Positions 1 to 10,792 of a DNA stretch of 64,000 bases are shown here, one piece after another (position 1 is the first letter of the stretch; each line of letters opens with the position of its first letter). The DNA is from Niallia sp. Man26 (GTDB taxonomy: Bacteria > Bacillota > Bacilli > Bacillales > Cytobacillaceae). A model generated the notes under the pieces. It did not search any database and was not told the origin of the DNA. It saw only the letters and a program-made list of their open reading frames with translations. The DNA lies in NCBI RefSeq assembly GCF_022049065.2, contig NZ_CP095743.1, forward strand, positions 883,001 to 947,000. Reading direction: 5' to 3'. The translations under genes were made by a program, and so were the position numbers.

Positions 1-1
1 C

Positions 2-376
2 CAAGAGACTATAAACTACAACTTTCAAACAGACAACGAAGAAAATAAGGAGTTTCATATCCTGTCGCCTGAGCCGCAAATGATGTACGGGCTGACTAGA
101 AAAGAGCGTCAGCTTAAGCAATTGTTGTTCATGGCACTCGATCAGCTGCATTCCTCTGAAAATGTTGCAGAAGTGAGATATTGGTATACAGAATGGAGCC
201 CAGAGAAGTATTTTGATATTCAAAGCCTTGAATTTGAGGATGCTTGGAGTGAGCTGTTTGACTGCACGAAATTTGGCTGGTCGCCAAAGCATGAGACGTT
301 TTGTGAAAACATCATAAAAGGACAGCCCTTTTTTGAGAAGCTTTGGGAATTAGAACATGGACCAAAGGTAAATTAA
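2..376 (+). CDS. yjbA: YjbA family protein (DUF3603), 5' part missing
   Basis: The reading frame is open from base 2 to the stop at 374-376, so only the last ~125 residues are present and the start lies left of the window. An internal ATG at 80 is not the start, because the frame is open and protein-like upstream of it. Position immediately before a convergent trpS followed by opp is the B. subtilis yjbA position, and the acidic, Trp-rich C-terminus ([13 protein letters not shown]) fits that family. Function is unknown. No signal peptide or membrane segment is visible in this part. Confidence 0.75.
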   Translation, partial: QETINYNFQTDNEENKEFHILSPEPQMMYGLTRKERQLKQLLFMALDQLHSSENVAEVRYWYTEWSPEKYFDIQSLEFEDAWSELFDCTKFGWSPKHETFCENIIKGQPFFEKLWELEHGPKVN

Positions 377-404
377 ATAACTGCTTTCTTCTATTATAAG
401 ACAT

Positions 405-440
405 AAAAACAGGCTGATAGCTATCTATCAGCCTGTTTTT
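405..440. terminator. bidirectional terminator between yjbA and trpS
   Basis: A near-perfect inverted repeat (AAAACAGGCTGATAG and its complement) with a 3-4 nt loop has A and T tracts on its two sides, so it can end both convergent genes. Confidence 0.85.
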
Positions 441-441
441 A

Positions 442-1458
<1,017 letters not shown>

Positions 1459-1515
1459 CTATATAAAGGTTGGACATAGAAACGTCTTTTTAAGCCTGCA
1501 AGGAATTTTTTGCAC

Positions 1516-1722
1516 AAAAAAAGACCACACGTCCCTATACGAACATAGGGACGAATGGTCCGCGGTGCCACCCTAATTGCTTAAAACAAGCCACTTTATC
1601 CTTGGTAACGAAAGGAAGTCGCTGAAATGTAATATGCAAGAAGTAGCAGTTCTATTTCAGTGCTCAAAAGTCCATTCCTTATAACTGGCTGTTTGTTTTC
1701 ACCAGACACAAACTCTCTTTTA
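1516..1722 (-). promoter_or_regulatory. tryptophan T-box leader (riboswitch) of trpS
   Basis: On the minus strand the T-box core AGGGTGGCACCGCGG is at 1560-1574. The TGGC in it would pair with an acceptor end whose discriminator base is G, as in tRNA-Trp. Upstream, the specifier loop GGAATGGACTTTTGAGCA carries the codon TGG (Trp) at 1672-1674, and the AGAGAG stem I start is near 1711-1717. Downstream, a strong terminator hairpin (GACCATTCGTCCCTATG, loop, complement, then T7) occupies 1516-1560. Uncharged tRNA-Trp is expected to stabilise the antiterminator. A TATAAT -10 lies at 1727-1732; I do not see a convincing -35. Confidence 0.95.
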
Positions 1723-1741
1723 AACCATTATATAAGTACTA

Positions 1742-2307
1742 CTCTTTATCAAAGCATAAATGTATTAACTATATATGTATAAATTAAACTAAAAACAAGG
1801 AAAAATCAAGGGAAGGCAAGGGATATTTTACGCTTAGAGGCCTAATTGATTCAATGAAGATAAAGAAGGGATAACTTTATCAGGAAAATGTTAGGAAATT
1901 TTAATTTTCTAGCTACAAAGTATATCAGAATATTATTCACAGAAAAATCTATAAATTAAATTAATTTAGATTATTCTTAATTCTACAAAATTCTACAAAT
2001 TTCTTGCAATCTAATAGGTCGATATATATAATTGGTTTTACGAGTGGAAATTAAAAGTGATATTTCAGACTATTTGAAACAATTGGATACTAAAGTTTAT
2101 TTCCTAATTCATTATTATACTAGCCTAATTGTTTAGTAGTGACGAAGGTTACATAAAGGATTGTTTACTATTGCTGAATAGCGAATAAGTGGGCTTGAAT
2201 TTACAGACTATTTAGGAAATATAAGTTTATGTATTCTTGCGTTTTATATGGGAAAGATAATTTTTGGAAACTCCACTTGTGGACAAAATATATAAGGGGG
2301 TAAAACA
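1742..2307. other. AT-rich intergenic region before opp
   Basis: No gene was found in about 560 bases. The stretch is very AT-rich and contains short direct repeats (ATTCTACAAA twice near 1980-2000). It should hold the opp promoter, but no -35/-10 pair stands out from the background. AAGGGGG at 2293-2299 is the oppA ribosome-binding site. Confidence 0.5.
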
Positions 2308-3924
2308 ATGAAAAAGAGAATGCTTGTACTTCTATCATTAGTACTTGCACTTAGTGCATTCCTTGCAGCTTGTGGCAACGGCGACAGCGGTAGCTCAGAA
2401 GAGGCAAAACAAGATTTGCGTCTTAACATCAGATCAGAGCCATTCTCACTAAACCCTGGTTTAGCGAATGATTCTACATCAAGCAACGTATTGCTTCAAA
2501 CTTTTGAAGGTTTAACTCGTATTGATAAAGACGGTGAGCCTGAGGAAGCAATGGCTGAAGACATTCAAGTTTCAGACGACCAATTAACTTATACTTTCAA
2601 AATTAAAGAAGATGCTAACTGGTCAAACGGTGATCCTGTAACTGCTGAAGACTTTGTGTATGCTTGGAAATGGGCTCTTGACCCAGCTAACCAATCACAA
2701 TATGCTTACCAGCTTTACTATGTAAAAGGTGCTGAAGAAGCTAACACTGGTAAAGGTAAGCTAGATGATGTTGGAGTTAAAGCAATCGACGAGAAAACGC
2801 TTGAAGTTACTTTAAACAACCCAACTCCATACTTCACTCAATTAACTGCTTTTTACACTTACTTCCCTGTAAACAGCACAATTGCTAAAGAAAATCCAGA
2901 CTGGTATAAAGATGCTGGAGATGATTATGTATCAAACGGACCATTCAAAATGACTGAATGGAACCACAGCGAATCCATTAAGCTAGAGAAAAACGAAACT
3001 TATTGGGATGCTGACACAGTTAAGCTAGCAACAGTTGAATATTCTATGATCGATGATGCTGGAACTTCTCGCAGCATGTACGAAAACGATGAGTTAGACT
3101 GGAATGGTCTTCCATTCGATACTGTTTCAACAGATGCTATTAAAGCACTTAAAGACAGCGGCGAGTTGAAAACTCAAGCAACTGCTGGTACTTACTGGTA
3201 CAAATTCAATACGGAAGTTGAACCTTTGAACAACGTTCATATCCGTAAAGCATTGACATATGCAATTGATCGTCAATCAATTGTAGACCAAATTACACAA
3301 GGTGGACAAATTCCAGCAATGGCAGCTGTTCCTCCAACAATGTTCCCTGAGAACGAAGAAGGCTACTTCAAAGACAATGATATCGAAGCTGCAAAAGCAG
3401 AACTTCAAAAAGGTCTTGATGAGCTAGGCTTGAAAGATGCTTCAGAACTTCCAACTATCACTTTATCTTACAACACAGATGAAGCACATGCGAAAATTGC
3501 TCAAGCAATTCAAGATATGTGGAAAAATAACCTTGGAATTGATGTAACATTAGGAAACGAAGAGTGGGCTGTTTACATTGATAAACTTCACTCTGGCGAT
3601 TACCAAATCGGACGTATGGGCTGGTTAGGTGACTTCAATGATGCAATCAACTTCCTTGAGCTATACCGCGATAAAGAGGGCGGTAACAACGATACAAACT
3701 GGGAAAATGCAGAATTTAAACAATTGTTGATCGATTCTCAAAAGGAAACTGATGCAGCAAAACGTCAACAAATGCTTAAAGATGCTGAAGCAATTCTAAT
3801 GGACGAGCTTCCAATCGCACCGATTTACTTCTATACAAATGTTTGGGTACAAAAAGACAACCTGAAAGATGTAGTAATTTCTGGTCTTGGTGATGCTCAA
3901 TTGAAATGGGCTTATTTCGAATAA
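2308..3924 (+). CDS. oppA: oligopeptide ABC transporter, substrate-binding lipoprotein
   Basis: Captures oligopeptides outside the membrane and delivers them to OppBC. The 538 residues begin with a lipoprotein signal: KKR, a hydrophobic run, then the lipobox LAAC with the lipidated Cys at residue 22. The rest matches the SBP_bac_5 family (PFSLNPG near the mature N-terminus, the GDPVTAEDFVYAWKW region around residue 110). It is first gene of oppABCDF, in the same place as in B. subtilis, where Opp imports signalling peptides for sporulation and competence. Codon use looks biased to highly expressed genes. A stem-loop just after the stop probably keeps oppA mRNA more abundant than the rest. Confidence 0.95.
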   Translation: MKKRMLVLLSLVLALSAFLAACGNGDSGSSEEAKQDLRLNIRSEPFSLNPGLANDSTSSNVLLQTFEGLTRIDKDGEPEEAMAEDIQVSDDQLTYTFKIKEDANWSNGDPVTAEDFVYAWKWALDPANQSQYAYQLYYVKGAEEANTGKGKLDDVGVKAIDEKTLEVTLNNPTPYFTQLTAFYTYFPVNSTIAKENPDWYKDAGDDYVSNGPFKMTEWNHSESIKLEKNETYWDADTVKLATVEYSMIDDAGTSRSMYENDELDWNGLPFDTVSTDAIKALKDSGELKTQATAGTYWYKFNTEVEPLNNVHIRKALTYAIDRQSIVDQITQGGQIPAMAAVPPTMFPENEEGYFKDNDIEAAKAELQKGLDELGLKDASELPTITLSYNTDEAHAKIAQAIQDMWKNNLGIDVTLGNEEWAVYIDKLHSGDYQIGRMGWLGDFNDAINFLELYRDKEGGNNDTNWENAEFKQLLIDSQKETDAAKRQQMLKDAEAILMDELPIAPIYFYTNVWVQKDNLKDVVISGLGDAQLKWAYFE

Positions 3925-3941
3925 TATAAGTCAAAAGTAAA

Positions 3942-3973
3942 AAGGTATATGAAGCTTTTGCTTCATATACCTT
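3942..3973 (+). terminator. intercistronic stem-loop oppA/oppB (partial terminator or mRNA stabiliser)
   Basis: A 14-bp perfect stem (AAGGTATATGAAGC, TTTT loop, complement) is followed by a weak T-rich tail. It sits inside the operon, so partial termination or 3' protection of oppA mRNA is more likely than full termination. Confidence 0.75.
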
Positions 3974-4017
3974 CCTTTCTAATTAGAGGTGATTAGAAAA
4001 TATTGGAGGTTTAAATC

Positions 4018-4953
4018 ATGATAAAGTACTTGACAAGACGTCTGCTGTTTATGTTACTTTCTTTACTGCTTATTGTAACAGCAACGTTTTTCTTCATGAG
4101 GTTGGCACCAGGTAACCCTTTTACATCAGAGAAACAGCTGCCACCAGCAATTGAAGCTAACTTAAATGAACATTATGGACTAAATGACCCTTGGTATGTC
4201 CAATATGGGGAGTATCTACTTCGCATTGTACAATGGGATTTCGGCCCATCATTCAAATATAAGAGCCAAACAGTTAATGACTTAATCAATGAAGGATTCC
4301 CTGTTTCCTTAGTTCTGGGAATGGAAGCAATCTTTATTGCATTAGCAGTTGGTGTATTACTTGGTATTATTGCTGCATTGAAGCATAACAAATGGCAGGA
4401 TTATACAGCAATGATTATAGCAGTACTCGGAATATCTGTTCCTTCCTTTATTATGGCCGCATTTTTACAATATGTATTCGCGATGAAATTAGGCTGGTTC
4501 CCGGTTGCAAGATGGGGAACATTCTCACAAAGCGTCTTGCCTGCCATCGCATTAGCAGCAGGGCCAACGGCGTTCATTGCCCGACTTACAAGATCATCTA
4601 TGCTTGAAGTGTTGAGCAATGATTATATTAAAACGGCAAAAGCAAAAGGCTTGAGCCAAACTACTATTACAGTAAAACACGCTATCCGTAACGCTATTCT
4701 TCCAGTAGTATCCTATATGGGACCACTATCTGCAGGGATTGTAACAGGAAGCTTTGTCATTGAGAAAATATTCGGCATACCAGGTCTTGGATCACATTTC
4801 GTCAAGAGCATCGGTAACCGTGATTATACAGTAATTATGGGTGTAACAGTTTTCTATAGTATTATCCTATTAGTATCTGTTCTTCTTGTCGACATATTAT
4901 ATGGACTAATCGATCCACGCATTAAATTAGCTGGCGGGAAGAAAGGAGAATAA
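4018..4953 (+). CDS. oppB: oligopeptide ABC transporter permease
   Basis: One of the two membrane subunits forming the peptide channel. The 311 residues show an N-terminal membrane helix ([18 protein letters not shown]) followed by five more hydrophobic segments, and the EAA-type cytoplasmic loop ([11 protein letters not shown]) about 100 residues before the C-terminus, which contacts the ATPases. This is the typical DppB/OppB architecture and length. The start ATG has GGAGG at 4003-4007. The gene is spaced 2 bases from oppC, so the two are likely translationally coupled. Confidence 0.95.
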   Translation: MIKYLTRRLLFMLLSLLLIVTATFFFMRLAPGNPFTSEKQLPPAIEANLNEHYGLNDPWYVQYGEYLLRIVQWDFGPSFKYKSQTVNDLINEGFPVSLVLGMEAIFIALAVGVLLGIIAALKHNKWQDYTAMIIAVLGISVPSFIMAAFLQYVFAMKLGWFPVARWGTFSQSVLPAIALAAGPTAFIARLTRSSMLEVLSNDYIKTAKAKGLSQTTITVKHAIRNAILPVVSYMGPLSAGIVTGSFVIEKIFGIPGLGSHFVKSIGNRDYTVIMGVTVFYSIILLVSVLLVDILYGLIDPRIKLAGGKKGE

Positions 4954-4955
4954 GC

Positions 4956-5873
4956 ATGCAGCAAATTTCAAAAGATAAATTCAAAGTTGTCGGTAACAGC
5001 AGCGCTGAAGCAGAAACGATTTCCAGACCGAGTCTGTCCTTCTGGAAAGACGTTTTTATGCGTTTCAGAAAGAACAAGCTTGCTATGTTCGGCCTTGTGC
5101 TGTTAATTATTTTAATTGTTATGGCGTTTTTGGGACCTTTTCTTACACAATATGATTATCGTGAAAACGACTTAATGAAAGCAAACCAGCCTCCAAGTGC
5201 AGAGCATTACTTCGGTACAGATGATCTTGGACGTGATATGTTCGCTCGTATTTGGTATGGTGCGAAAATCTCTCTATTCATCGGGATTGCAGCTGCTATC
5301 ATTGACTTAGTAATTGGTGTAATCTGGGGGGGAATCTCTGGGTATAAAGGCGGCCGTGTCGATGAAGTAATGATGAGGATTGCAGACGTACTTTACGGAA
5401 TTCCTTACTTGCTTCTAGTTATCTTATTAATGGTAGTTTTAGGTCAAGGATTAGGAACAATGATCCTGGCAATGAGTATTACCGGTTGGATTAACATGGC
5501 ACGTATTACACGTGGACAAGTGCTTTCATTGAAAAACCAAGAGTATATTTTGGCTTCAAGAACTTTAGGTGCAGGCTTAACAAGAATCATGGGCAAACAC
5601 TTGATTCCAAATGCAATGGGACCTATTCTTGTAACATTAACTTTGACTATCCCAAATGCTATCTTTACAGAAGCATTCTTGAGCTATTTAGGATTAGGTT
5701 TAACACCTCCTTTAGCAAGTTGGGGAACAATGGCTAATGATGGTATCGCAGCGATGAGCTACTACCCATGGCGTGTATTCTTCCCAGCATTGTTTATCTG
5801 TTTAACAATCTTTGCATTTAATGTAATCGGCGACGGCATACGTGATGCACTAGATCCAAGACTACGTAAGTAA
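4956..5873 (+). CDS. oppC: oligopeptide ABC transporter permease
   Basis: Partner of OppB in the membrane channel. The 305 residues have a ~40-residue cytoplasmic N-terminal extension (OppC_N), then a first membrane helix (MFGLVLLIILIVMAFLG), the conserved HYFGTDDLGRDMFARIWYGA segment that follows it in DppC/OppC proteins, and further helices with an EAA loop (YILASRTLGAG). It sits two bases after oppB, and its stop overlaps the oppD ribosome-binding site. Confidence 0.95.
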   Translation: MQQISKDKFKVVGNSSAEAETISRPSLSFWKDVFMRFRKNKLAMFGLVLLIILIVMAFLGPFLTQYDYRENDLMKANQPPSAEHYFGTDDLGRDMFARIWYGAKISLFIGIAAAIIDLVIGVIWGGISGYKGGRVDEVMMRIADVLYGIPYLLLVILLMVVLGQGLGTMILAMSITGWINMARITRGQVLSLKNQEYILASRTLGAGLTRIMGKHLIPNAMGPILVTLTLTIPNAIFTEAFLSYLGLGLTPPLASWGTMANDGIAAMSYYPWRVFFPALFICLTIFAFNVIGDGIRDALDPRLRK

Positions 5874-5885
5874 GGAGTGAGCAAA

Positions 5886-6953
5886 ATGGAAAAATTGTTA
5901 GAAGTAAAAGATTTAAAAGTCTCATTCCATACGTATGGAGGAGAAGTTCAAGCAGTACGCGGTGTTTCTTTTGATTTATATAAAGGAGAAACATTGGCTA
6001 TCGTCGGAGAATCAGGATCAGGAAAAAGTGTAACATCCCAAACATTGATGAAGCTGATTCCAATGCCACCTGGTCAAATTAAAGGCGGACAAATCCTGTT
6101 TAAGGGTCAAGATATTGTTCCAAAAACAGAAAAAGAAATGCAAGCTATCCGCGGTAAGGATATCAGCATGATCTTCCAAGATCCAATGACATCATTGAAC
6201 CCAACGATGAGAATCGGAACACAAATCATGGAAGTAATTATTAAGCATCAGGATATTTCGAAGGAAAAGGCAAAAGAAAGAGCAATTGAATTGCTGAAGC
6301 TTGTTGGAATTCCAATGCCAGAAAAAAGGGTTAATCAATACCCTCATGAATTTTCAGGCGGTATGAGACAGCGTGCAATGATTGCTATCGCTCTTGCTGC
6401 AAGACCATCCTTGCTTATTGCCGATGAGCCTACAACTGCATTGGATGTTACAATTCAGGCACAAATCCTTGATTTAATGAAGGAATTGCAAAACAAAATG
6501 GATACAAGCATCATCTTTATCACTCATGATCTCGGTGTTGTTGCGAATGTTGCAGATCGTGTTGCTGTTATGTATGCTGGTGAAATCGTTGAAATGGGCA
6601 CAGTAGATGAAATATTCTATGATCCAAGACACCCATATACTTGGGGATTGCTTGCGTCTATGCCTAGCTTGGATAATGATGGAGAAACGGAGCTTGCTGC
6701 CATTCCAGGAACACCACCTGATTTGACAAACCCTCCTGTTGGTGACGCGTTTGCACCGAGAAATCCGAATGCCCTTGCAATCGATTATGAGCAAGAGCCG
6801 CCAATGTATCAGGTTTCAGAAACGCATTTCGTGAAATCTTGGCTGCTGCATCCAGATGCTCCAGCTGTTGAACCGCCTGCATCTGTGAAGGAGAAAATCC
6901 GTCCTTTATCCACTAACTTTGATAAACCTGTACTAGTGAAGGGGGATTTATGA
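5886..6953 (+). CDS. oppD: oligopeptide ABC transporter ATP-binding protein
   Basis: One of two ATPases that power OppBC. It carries Walker A GESGSGKS, the ABC signature SGGMRQR, Walker [14 protein letters not shown] and the C-terminal oligopeptide/dipeptide extension (HPYTWGLL). I place the start at ATG 5886 (MEKLLEV): the AAGGAG at 5872-5877 is then 8 nt upstream. The in-frame GTG at 5877 overlaps that ribosome-binding site. The resulting 355 residues fit OppD. It ends one base before oppF. Confidence 0.95.
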   Translation: MEKLLEVKDLKVSFHTYGGEVQAVRGVSFDLYKGETLAIVGESGSGKSVTSQTLMKLIPMPPGQIKGGQILFKGQDIVPKTEKEMQAIRGKDISMIFQDPMTSLNPTMRIGTQIMEVIIKHQDISKEKAKERAIELLKLVGIPMPEKRVNQYPHEFSGGMRQRAMIAIALAARPSLLIADEPTTALDVTIQAQILDLMKELQNKMDTSIIFITHDLGVVANVADRVAVMYAGEIVEMGTVDEIFYDPRHPYTWGLLASMPSLDNDGETELAAIPGTPPDLTNPPVGDAFAPRNPNALAIDYEQEPPMYQVSETHFVKSWLLHPDAPAVEPPASVKEKIRPLSTNFDKPVLVKGDL

Positions 6954-6954
6954 A

Positions 6955-7890
6955 ATGGCTGAGAAATTACTTGAAATAAAAGACTTAAAGCAGCATTTCA
7001 ATGTCGGCAGACCAAATTTGGTAAAAGCCGTAGATGGTGTATCCTTTGATATCTACAGAGGAGAAACATTAGGTTTAGTTGGTGAATCCGGCTGTGGTAA
7101 AAGTACGACAGGCCGATCAATTATTCGCCTTTATGAAGCAACAAGTGGACAAGTTCTATTTAATGGAGAAAATGTTCACGGAAAAAAATCAACTGCAGAT
7201 TTGAAGAAATTCAATCGTAAAATGCAAATGATTTTCCAAGATCCATATGCATCCTTGAACCCTCGTATGACGGTAGCTGATATTATCGCAGAGGGCATTG
7301 ATATCCATGGATTAGCGAAAACCAAAAAAGAACGCATGGAAAAGGTATATGAGCTGCTGAATACAGTTGGGTTAAACAAAGAGCATGCCAACCGCTATCC
7401 GCATGAGTTTTCCGGCGGACAAAGACAGCGTATCGGAATTGCCCGCGCACTTGCTGTAGATCCAGATTTCATCATTGCCGATGAGCCGATCTCTGCACTT
7501 GACGTATCAATCCAAGCTCAGGTTGTAAACTTGATGAAAAAGCTGCAAAAAGAAAAAGGCTTAACATACTTGTTTATTGCCCATGACCTTTCAATGGTTA
7601 AATATATTAGTGACCGTATTGGCGTTATGTATTTTGGGAAGCTGGTAGAGTTAGCTCCTGCTGATGAGCTGTACAACAATCCTATCCACCCATATACAAA
7701 GAGCTTGCTGTCTGCTATTCCGCTTCCAGACCCTGAGACAGAGCGCACTCGTACAAGAACAGCGTATGATCCTGCTGTACATCAGTATAAAGAGGGCGAA
7801 GAGCTTAAAATGCGCGAAGTAAAACCAGGACATTTCGTATATTGTTCGGAGGCAGAGTATAATCAATATAAACTGCAATTCAAAAGTTAA
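6955..7890 (+). CDS. oppF: oligopeptide ABC transporter ATP-binding protein
   Basis: Second ATPase of the Opp system, working as a heterodimer with OppD. Walker A GESGCGKS, signature SGGQRQR, Walker [14 protein letters not shown] and the C-terminal [12 protein letters not shown] motif are all present in 311 residues. GGGGG at 6941-6945 serves the ATG at 6955. An out-of-frame ATG at 6950 overlaps the oppD stop and is not used. This is the last gene of the operon, followed by a strong terminator. Confidence 0.95.
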   Translation: MAEKLLEIKDLKQHFNVGRPNLVKAVDGVSFDIYRGETLGLVGESGCGKSTTGRSIIRLYEATSGQVLFNGENVHGKKSTADLKKFNRKMQMIFQDPYASLNPRMTVADIIAEGIDIHGLAKTKKERMEKVYELLNTVGLNKEHANRYPHEFSGGQRQRIGIARALAVDPDFIIADEPISALDVSIQAQVVNLMKKLQKEKGLTYLFIAHDLSMVKYISDRIGVMYFGKLVELAPADELYNNPIHPYTKSLLSAIPLPDPETERTRTRTAYDPAVHQYKEGEELKMREVKPGHFVYCSEAEYNQYKLQFKS

Positions 7891-7893
7891 TTC

Positions 7894-7929
7894 ATAACGA
7901 TCTCTCGATTTGAGATCGTTATTTTTTTT
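7894..7929 (+). terminator. terminator of the opp operon
   Basis: An 11-bp stem (ATAACGATCTC with its complement), 7-nt loop, then T8. Confidence 0.92.
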
Positions 7930-8022
7930 GCTTTTTTTCAGTTAATGGAGAATGGCAAGAACATTTAACCATGAATTAATAGAAACAGGCACATAATAAA
8001 AGAAAGATTGTGGAGGTGTCGT

Positions 8023-9225
8023 ATGAAATACATTACTTTTTACTTATCTTTTGCATTATGTGCTTTATTGTTAATACCTAACACAACAGGAGCTGAAAAG
8101 CCTGATTTGTTATCAGACCAACAAACGGAGAAGCTTCTAAAGGGTTTTCCTGAAGAAGTTTCTGAAAGGAAGAAAACAAGTCTGACATTTCCTTATCCTG
8201 ACGCAGTCAGAGGCATTTATGTTAGCGGCAGTGCGGCAGGAAACAGCAATCGGTTTAATCAGCTAATTCAGTTTGTGAATCAAACAGATTTGAACGCGAT
8301 GGTTATTGATTTTAAGGAGGACAGCGGAAAGCTCGTTTATAAGCCAACAAAAGCTTCATCGTTAGCAAACGCAGGTTCTAATAAAGTGAAAAGTATCCCC
8401 GCCATGCTAAAAAAATTGGAGAAAGCAGGCATCTATCCAATTGCAAGAATTGTTGTTTTCAAGGACAGTCATCTGGCACAGCTAAAACCAGAGTGGACAT
8501 TCAGAAATGGCGAAAAGGTTTGGAAAAATGAGCGTAATGAAGCCTTTATTAACCCTTTTGTGAAGGATGTTTGGGACTATAATGTAGCAGCAGCAATAGA
8601 GGCAGCACAGCTAGGATTTCAAGAAGTTCAGTTCGATTATGTCCGTTTTCCTGAAGGTTTTGAAAAAAAAGGCGCTAATTTAAGTTATTCTAAAGGTGAT
8701 TATGGGAAACTGAATATAAGTGAAGGGCAAAGAAGGGTAAAAGCAGTATCTGACTTTGTTAAATATGCGAAGGAAAAGCTTAAGCCGTATCATGTAAAAG
8801 TTTCTGTGGATATATTCGGCTATGCGGCAACACTGGAAGAAGCTCCTGGCATTGGTCAGAACTTCACAGAAATCAGCAAAAATGTTGATGTTATTTCAAG
8901 CATGATTTATCCAAGTCATTGGGGTCCTTATTTTGGAATAAAAAAGCCTGACCTTGAACCATACCGCCTTGTAGACGCGTACATGAAAGTAGAGAAGCAA
9001 AAGCTGACAAGTTTGCGCAATCCACTAATTTCCCGGCCATGGATTCAAGACTTCACTGCTGTTTATTTAGGAAAGGGAAATTATCAGCCTTACGGAAAAA
9101 AGCAAGTGGAAGCTCAAATTGACGCTTTATACGCAAATGGAGTGAAAGAGTTCCTTCTCTGGAACGCAGGCTGTAAGTATACAAGCAACGTGAATTACAA
9201 ACCGGCGGAATCAAAGAAAAGATAG
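8023..9225 (+). CDS. putative exported glycoside hydrolase (DUF4015 family)
   Basis: A 400-residue protein with an N-terminal signal peptide or anchor (YITFYLSFALCALLLIPNTTGA). The body resembles the DUF4015 putative glycosyl hydrolase (TIM-barrel-like) family: VRGIYVSGSAAG, NAMVIDFKEDSG, the FQEVQFDYVRFPEG segment and the Pro/Trp-rich RPWIQDF near the end. Family members are predicted, not proven, carbohydrate-active enzymes. GGAGG at 8012-8016 fixes the start at ATG 8023; a TTG at 8008 lies upstream of that site. It stands between opp and yjbC, where B. subtilis has yjbB, so this slot differs. It probably shares transcripts with yjbC, 12 bases downstream. Confidence 0.75.
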   Translation: MKYITFYLSFALCALLLIPNTTGAEKPDLLSDQQTEKLLKGFPEEVSERKKTSLTFPYPDAVRGIYVSGSAAGNSNRFNQLIQFVNQTDLNAMVIDFKEDSGKLVYKPTKASSLANAGSNKVKSIPAMLKKLEKAGIYPIARIVVFKDSHLAQLKPEWTFRNGEKVWKNERNEAFINPFVKDVWDYNVAAAIEAAQLGFQEVQFDYVRFPEGFEKKGANLSYSKGDYGKLNISEGQRRVKAVSDFVKYAKEKLKPYHVKVSVDIFGYAATLEEAPGIGQNFTEISKNVDVISSMIYPSHWGPYFGIKKPDLEPYRLVDAYMKVEKQKLTSLRNPLISRPWIQDFTAVYLGKGNYQPYGKKQVEAQIDALYANGVKEFLLWNAGCKYTSNVNYKPAESKKR

Positions 9226-9237
9226 GAGTTTTTCAAT

Positions 9238-9813
9238 ATGCATTGGTATGAGAAATTAAATGAGTATTTTCCGATAGAAGAGATGAAATCACAAGAACAT
9301 ATGGAAGCCTTATTAGCAGATTTTCCAGAAATTTATCATAAGGATGAAGGGAAACACCATGTATTGATGTATGTGGAAGTGGAGGATTTTATTTTCATTG
9401 ATTATCTGTTTGTTTCTGGAGAGTCGAGAGGACAAGGTTTAGGGCATAAACTGTTAGAAAAACTTAAAGAAAAGGGCAAACCGATTATTTTGGAAGTAGA
9501 ACCAGTTAACTATAAAGATTCAGATACAAAAAAACGCTTGAAGTTTTACAAAAGAGAAGGCTTCCAGCACGCTAAGACAATTGGCTACAGAAGAAGATCT
9601 TTAGCAACAAAAGAAGTTAATGTAATGGAAATACTGTACTGGTCACCAACTAATGAATCTGAAGAACTGGTGTATGATGCACTAGTAAGAACATACGAAA
9701 AAATCCATACGTATCGTGACAGTGATTTTTATGGACAGTCATACGATCCGGTTGAACAAGCAGTCCAATTTGATGAGGATAAAGAGAAGCGAGATATATT
9801 TGACGAAATTTGA
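9238..9813 (+). CDS. yjbC: GNAT-family acetyltransferase YjbC
   Basis: A 191-residue GNAT protein whose acetyl-CoA binding loop is visible as SRGQGLGHKLL (about residues 64-74), followed by FYKREGF. Sequence and position directly before spx match B. subtilis YjbC, part of the yjbC-spx stress operon. Its acceptor substrate is unknown. The start ATG follows AGGAG. A 499-base gap separates it from spx, so spx probably also has promoters of its own. Confidence 0.88.
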   Translation: MHWYEKLNEYFPIEEMKSQEHMEALLADFPEIYHKDEGKHHVLMYVEVEDFIFIDYLFVSGESRGQGLGHKLLEKLKEKGKPIILEVEPVNYKDSDTKKRLKFYKREGFQHAKTIGYRRRSLATKEVNVMEILYWSPTNESEELVYDALVRTYEKIHTYRDSDFYGQSYDPVEQAVQFDEDKEKRDIFDEI

Positions 9814-10312
9814 CTATAATTGAAAACAGATGGAAAGCGTATGTATGTTTCTATCTTATTTTCAATAACTGATTCTTAATTGAGAATGGATAAAAGAGGT
9901 TTATGTAATGGGACAAACGGGTACTTACACTAAGAACAGGAAAAATAAAAGAAAAACAAATGCGCCTAAAAAAAATGAAACCTTTTTACATCTCAATCGT
10001 CTATAATAGTAAGCAATTTAAATAGCCTGAAATTCTCAAAAATTTACTGGGAAATAAGGAAAAAGGGCGGGTGATCATTGGCGTAAACACTGAAATGGGC
10101 TGCATATTAAAAGAAAAAGCAACTCTAAATAAACCTAAACAAATGATATTTAAAAAAACTATACCAAATTACTTATAATTGGTGTATAATAATTAATATA
10201 AATTACTTGATTAAATTAATTACAATTTAAGAATATAACATACTCAAGTATTTATTTGAATTAACTAGTGGTCTAAATACATGTCTAAATAAAGGGAGTG
10301 TGAATTTGTAAA
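9814..10312 (+). other. long intergenic region between yjbC and spx
   Basis: About 500 bases with no recognised gene. It contains a weak hairpin after yjbC (ATTGAAAA near 9829 with TTTTCAAT near 9860), the small ORF at 9908-10006, a second weak GTG ORF (10071-10178, 35 codons, starts VIIGVNTEMG), and two TATAAT hexamers at 10174-10179 and 10185-10190. GTATAATAATTAATA at 10184-10198 resembles a PerR box (11 of 14 positions). In B. subtilis spx has a PerR- and YodB-repressed promoter in this place, so control by peroxide or thiol stress is plausible but unproven. Confidence 0.45.
9908..10006 (+). CDS. possible 32-aa basic peptide
   Basis: ATG 9908 follows AAGAGGT at 9894-9900 and opens a 32-codon frame that starts MGQTGTYTKNRKNKRKTN and ends LHLNRL. 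It is strongly basic (10 Lys/Arg) with no membrane segment. I do not recognise a family. Support is limited to a fair ribosome-binding site and its position in the yjbC-spx gap, so it could be fortuitous. Confidence 0.3.
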   Translation: MGQTGTYTKNRKNKRKTNAPKKNETFLHLNRL

Positions 10313-10708
10313 ATGGTAACATTATACACTTCACCAAGTTGTACATCCTGCAGAAAAGCAAAAGCATGGTTAGAGGAACATGAGATTGCTTATAAAGAAA
10401 GAAACATCTTTTCAGAGCCGTTATCCATTGAGGAAATCAAAGAGATTCTTCGTATGACTGAAGACGGTACAGATGAGATTATCTCTACAAGAAGCAAAAC
10501 ATTCCAGAAGCTGAATGTTAATCTTGAAACAATGCCTTTACAAAACTTGTTTGAGTTAATTAAGGATAACCCAGGATTACTGCGCCGTCCGATTATACTG
10601 GACGAAAAAAGGCTTCAGGTTGGTTATAATGAAGATGAAATACGCCGCTTCCTACCAAGGAAAGTTAGAACATTCCAATTGCGTGAAGCACAGCGTCTAG
10701 TGAACTAA
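10313..10708 (+). CDS. spx: global redox regulator Spx (ArsC family)
   Basis: Spx binds the alpha C-terminal domain of RNA polymerase and redirects transcription during disulfide stress. The 131 residues match B. subtilis Spx nearly throughout: the redox switch CTSC at Cys10/Cys13, the LLRRPII segment and the C-terminal [17 protein letters not shown]. In the cell it is destroyed by ClpXP with the adaptor SpxH, which is encoded 6.5 kb downstream. The GGGAG at 10294-10298 lies 14 nt from the ATG, longer than usual, so translation may be modest. A good terminator follows. Confidence 0.98.
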   Translation: MVTLYTSPSCTSCRKAKAWLEEHEIAYKERNIFSEPLSIEEIKEILRMTEDGTDEIISTRSKTFQKLNVNLETMPLQNLFELIKDNPGLLRRPIILDEKRLQVGYNEDEIRRFLPRKVRTFQLREAQRLVN

Positions 10709-10732
10709 ATTGATTATTAAATAATAATATAT

Positions 10733-10792
10733 AGGTCTGGCTAGAAAGCTGCTCTGCAATAATTGTGGAACAGTATAGTCAGACCTTTTTTT
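10733..10792 (+). terminator. terminator of spx
   Basis: AGGTCTGGCTA and TAGTCAGACCT arms with a ~38-nt loop that can fold further, then T7. Confidence 0.75.

Noticed and set aside
1742..2307. CodY box upstream of oppA
   Set aside because: AATTTTCTAG near 1910 matches only the left half of AATTTTCWGAAAATT; chance is likely in such AT-rich DNA.
10071..10178. 35-codon GTG frame before spx
   Set aside because: The ribosome-binding site is poor and the product matches nothing I know; mentioned only within the gap description.
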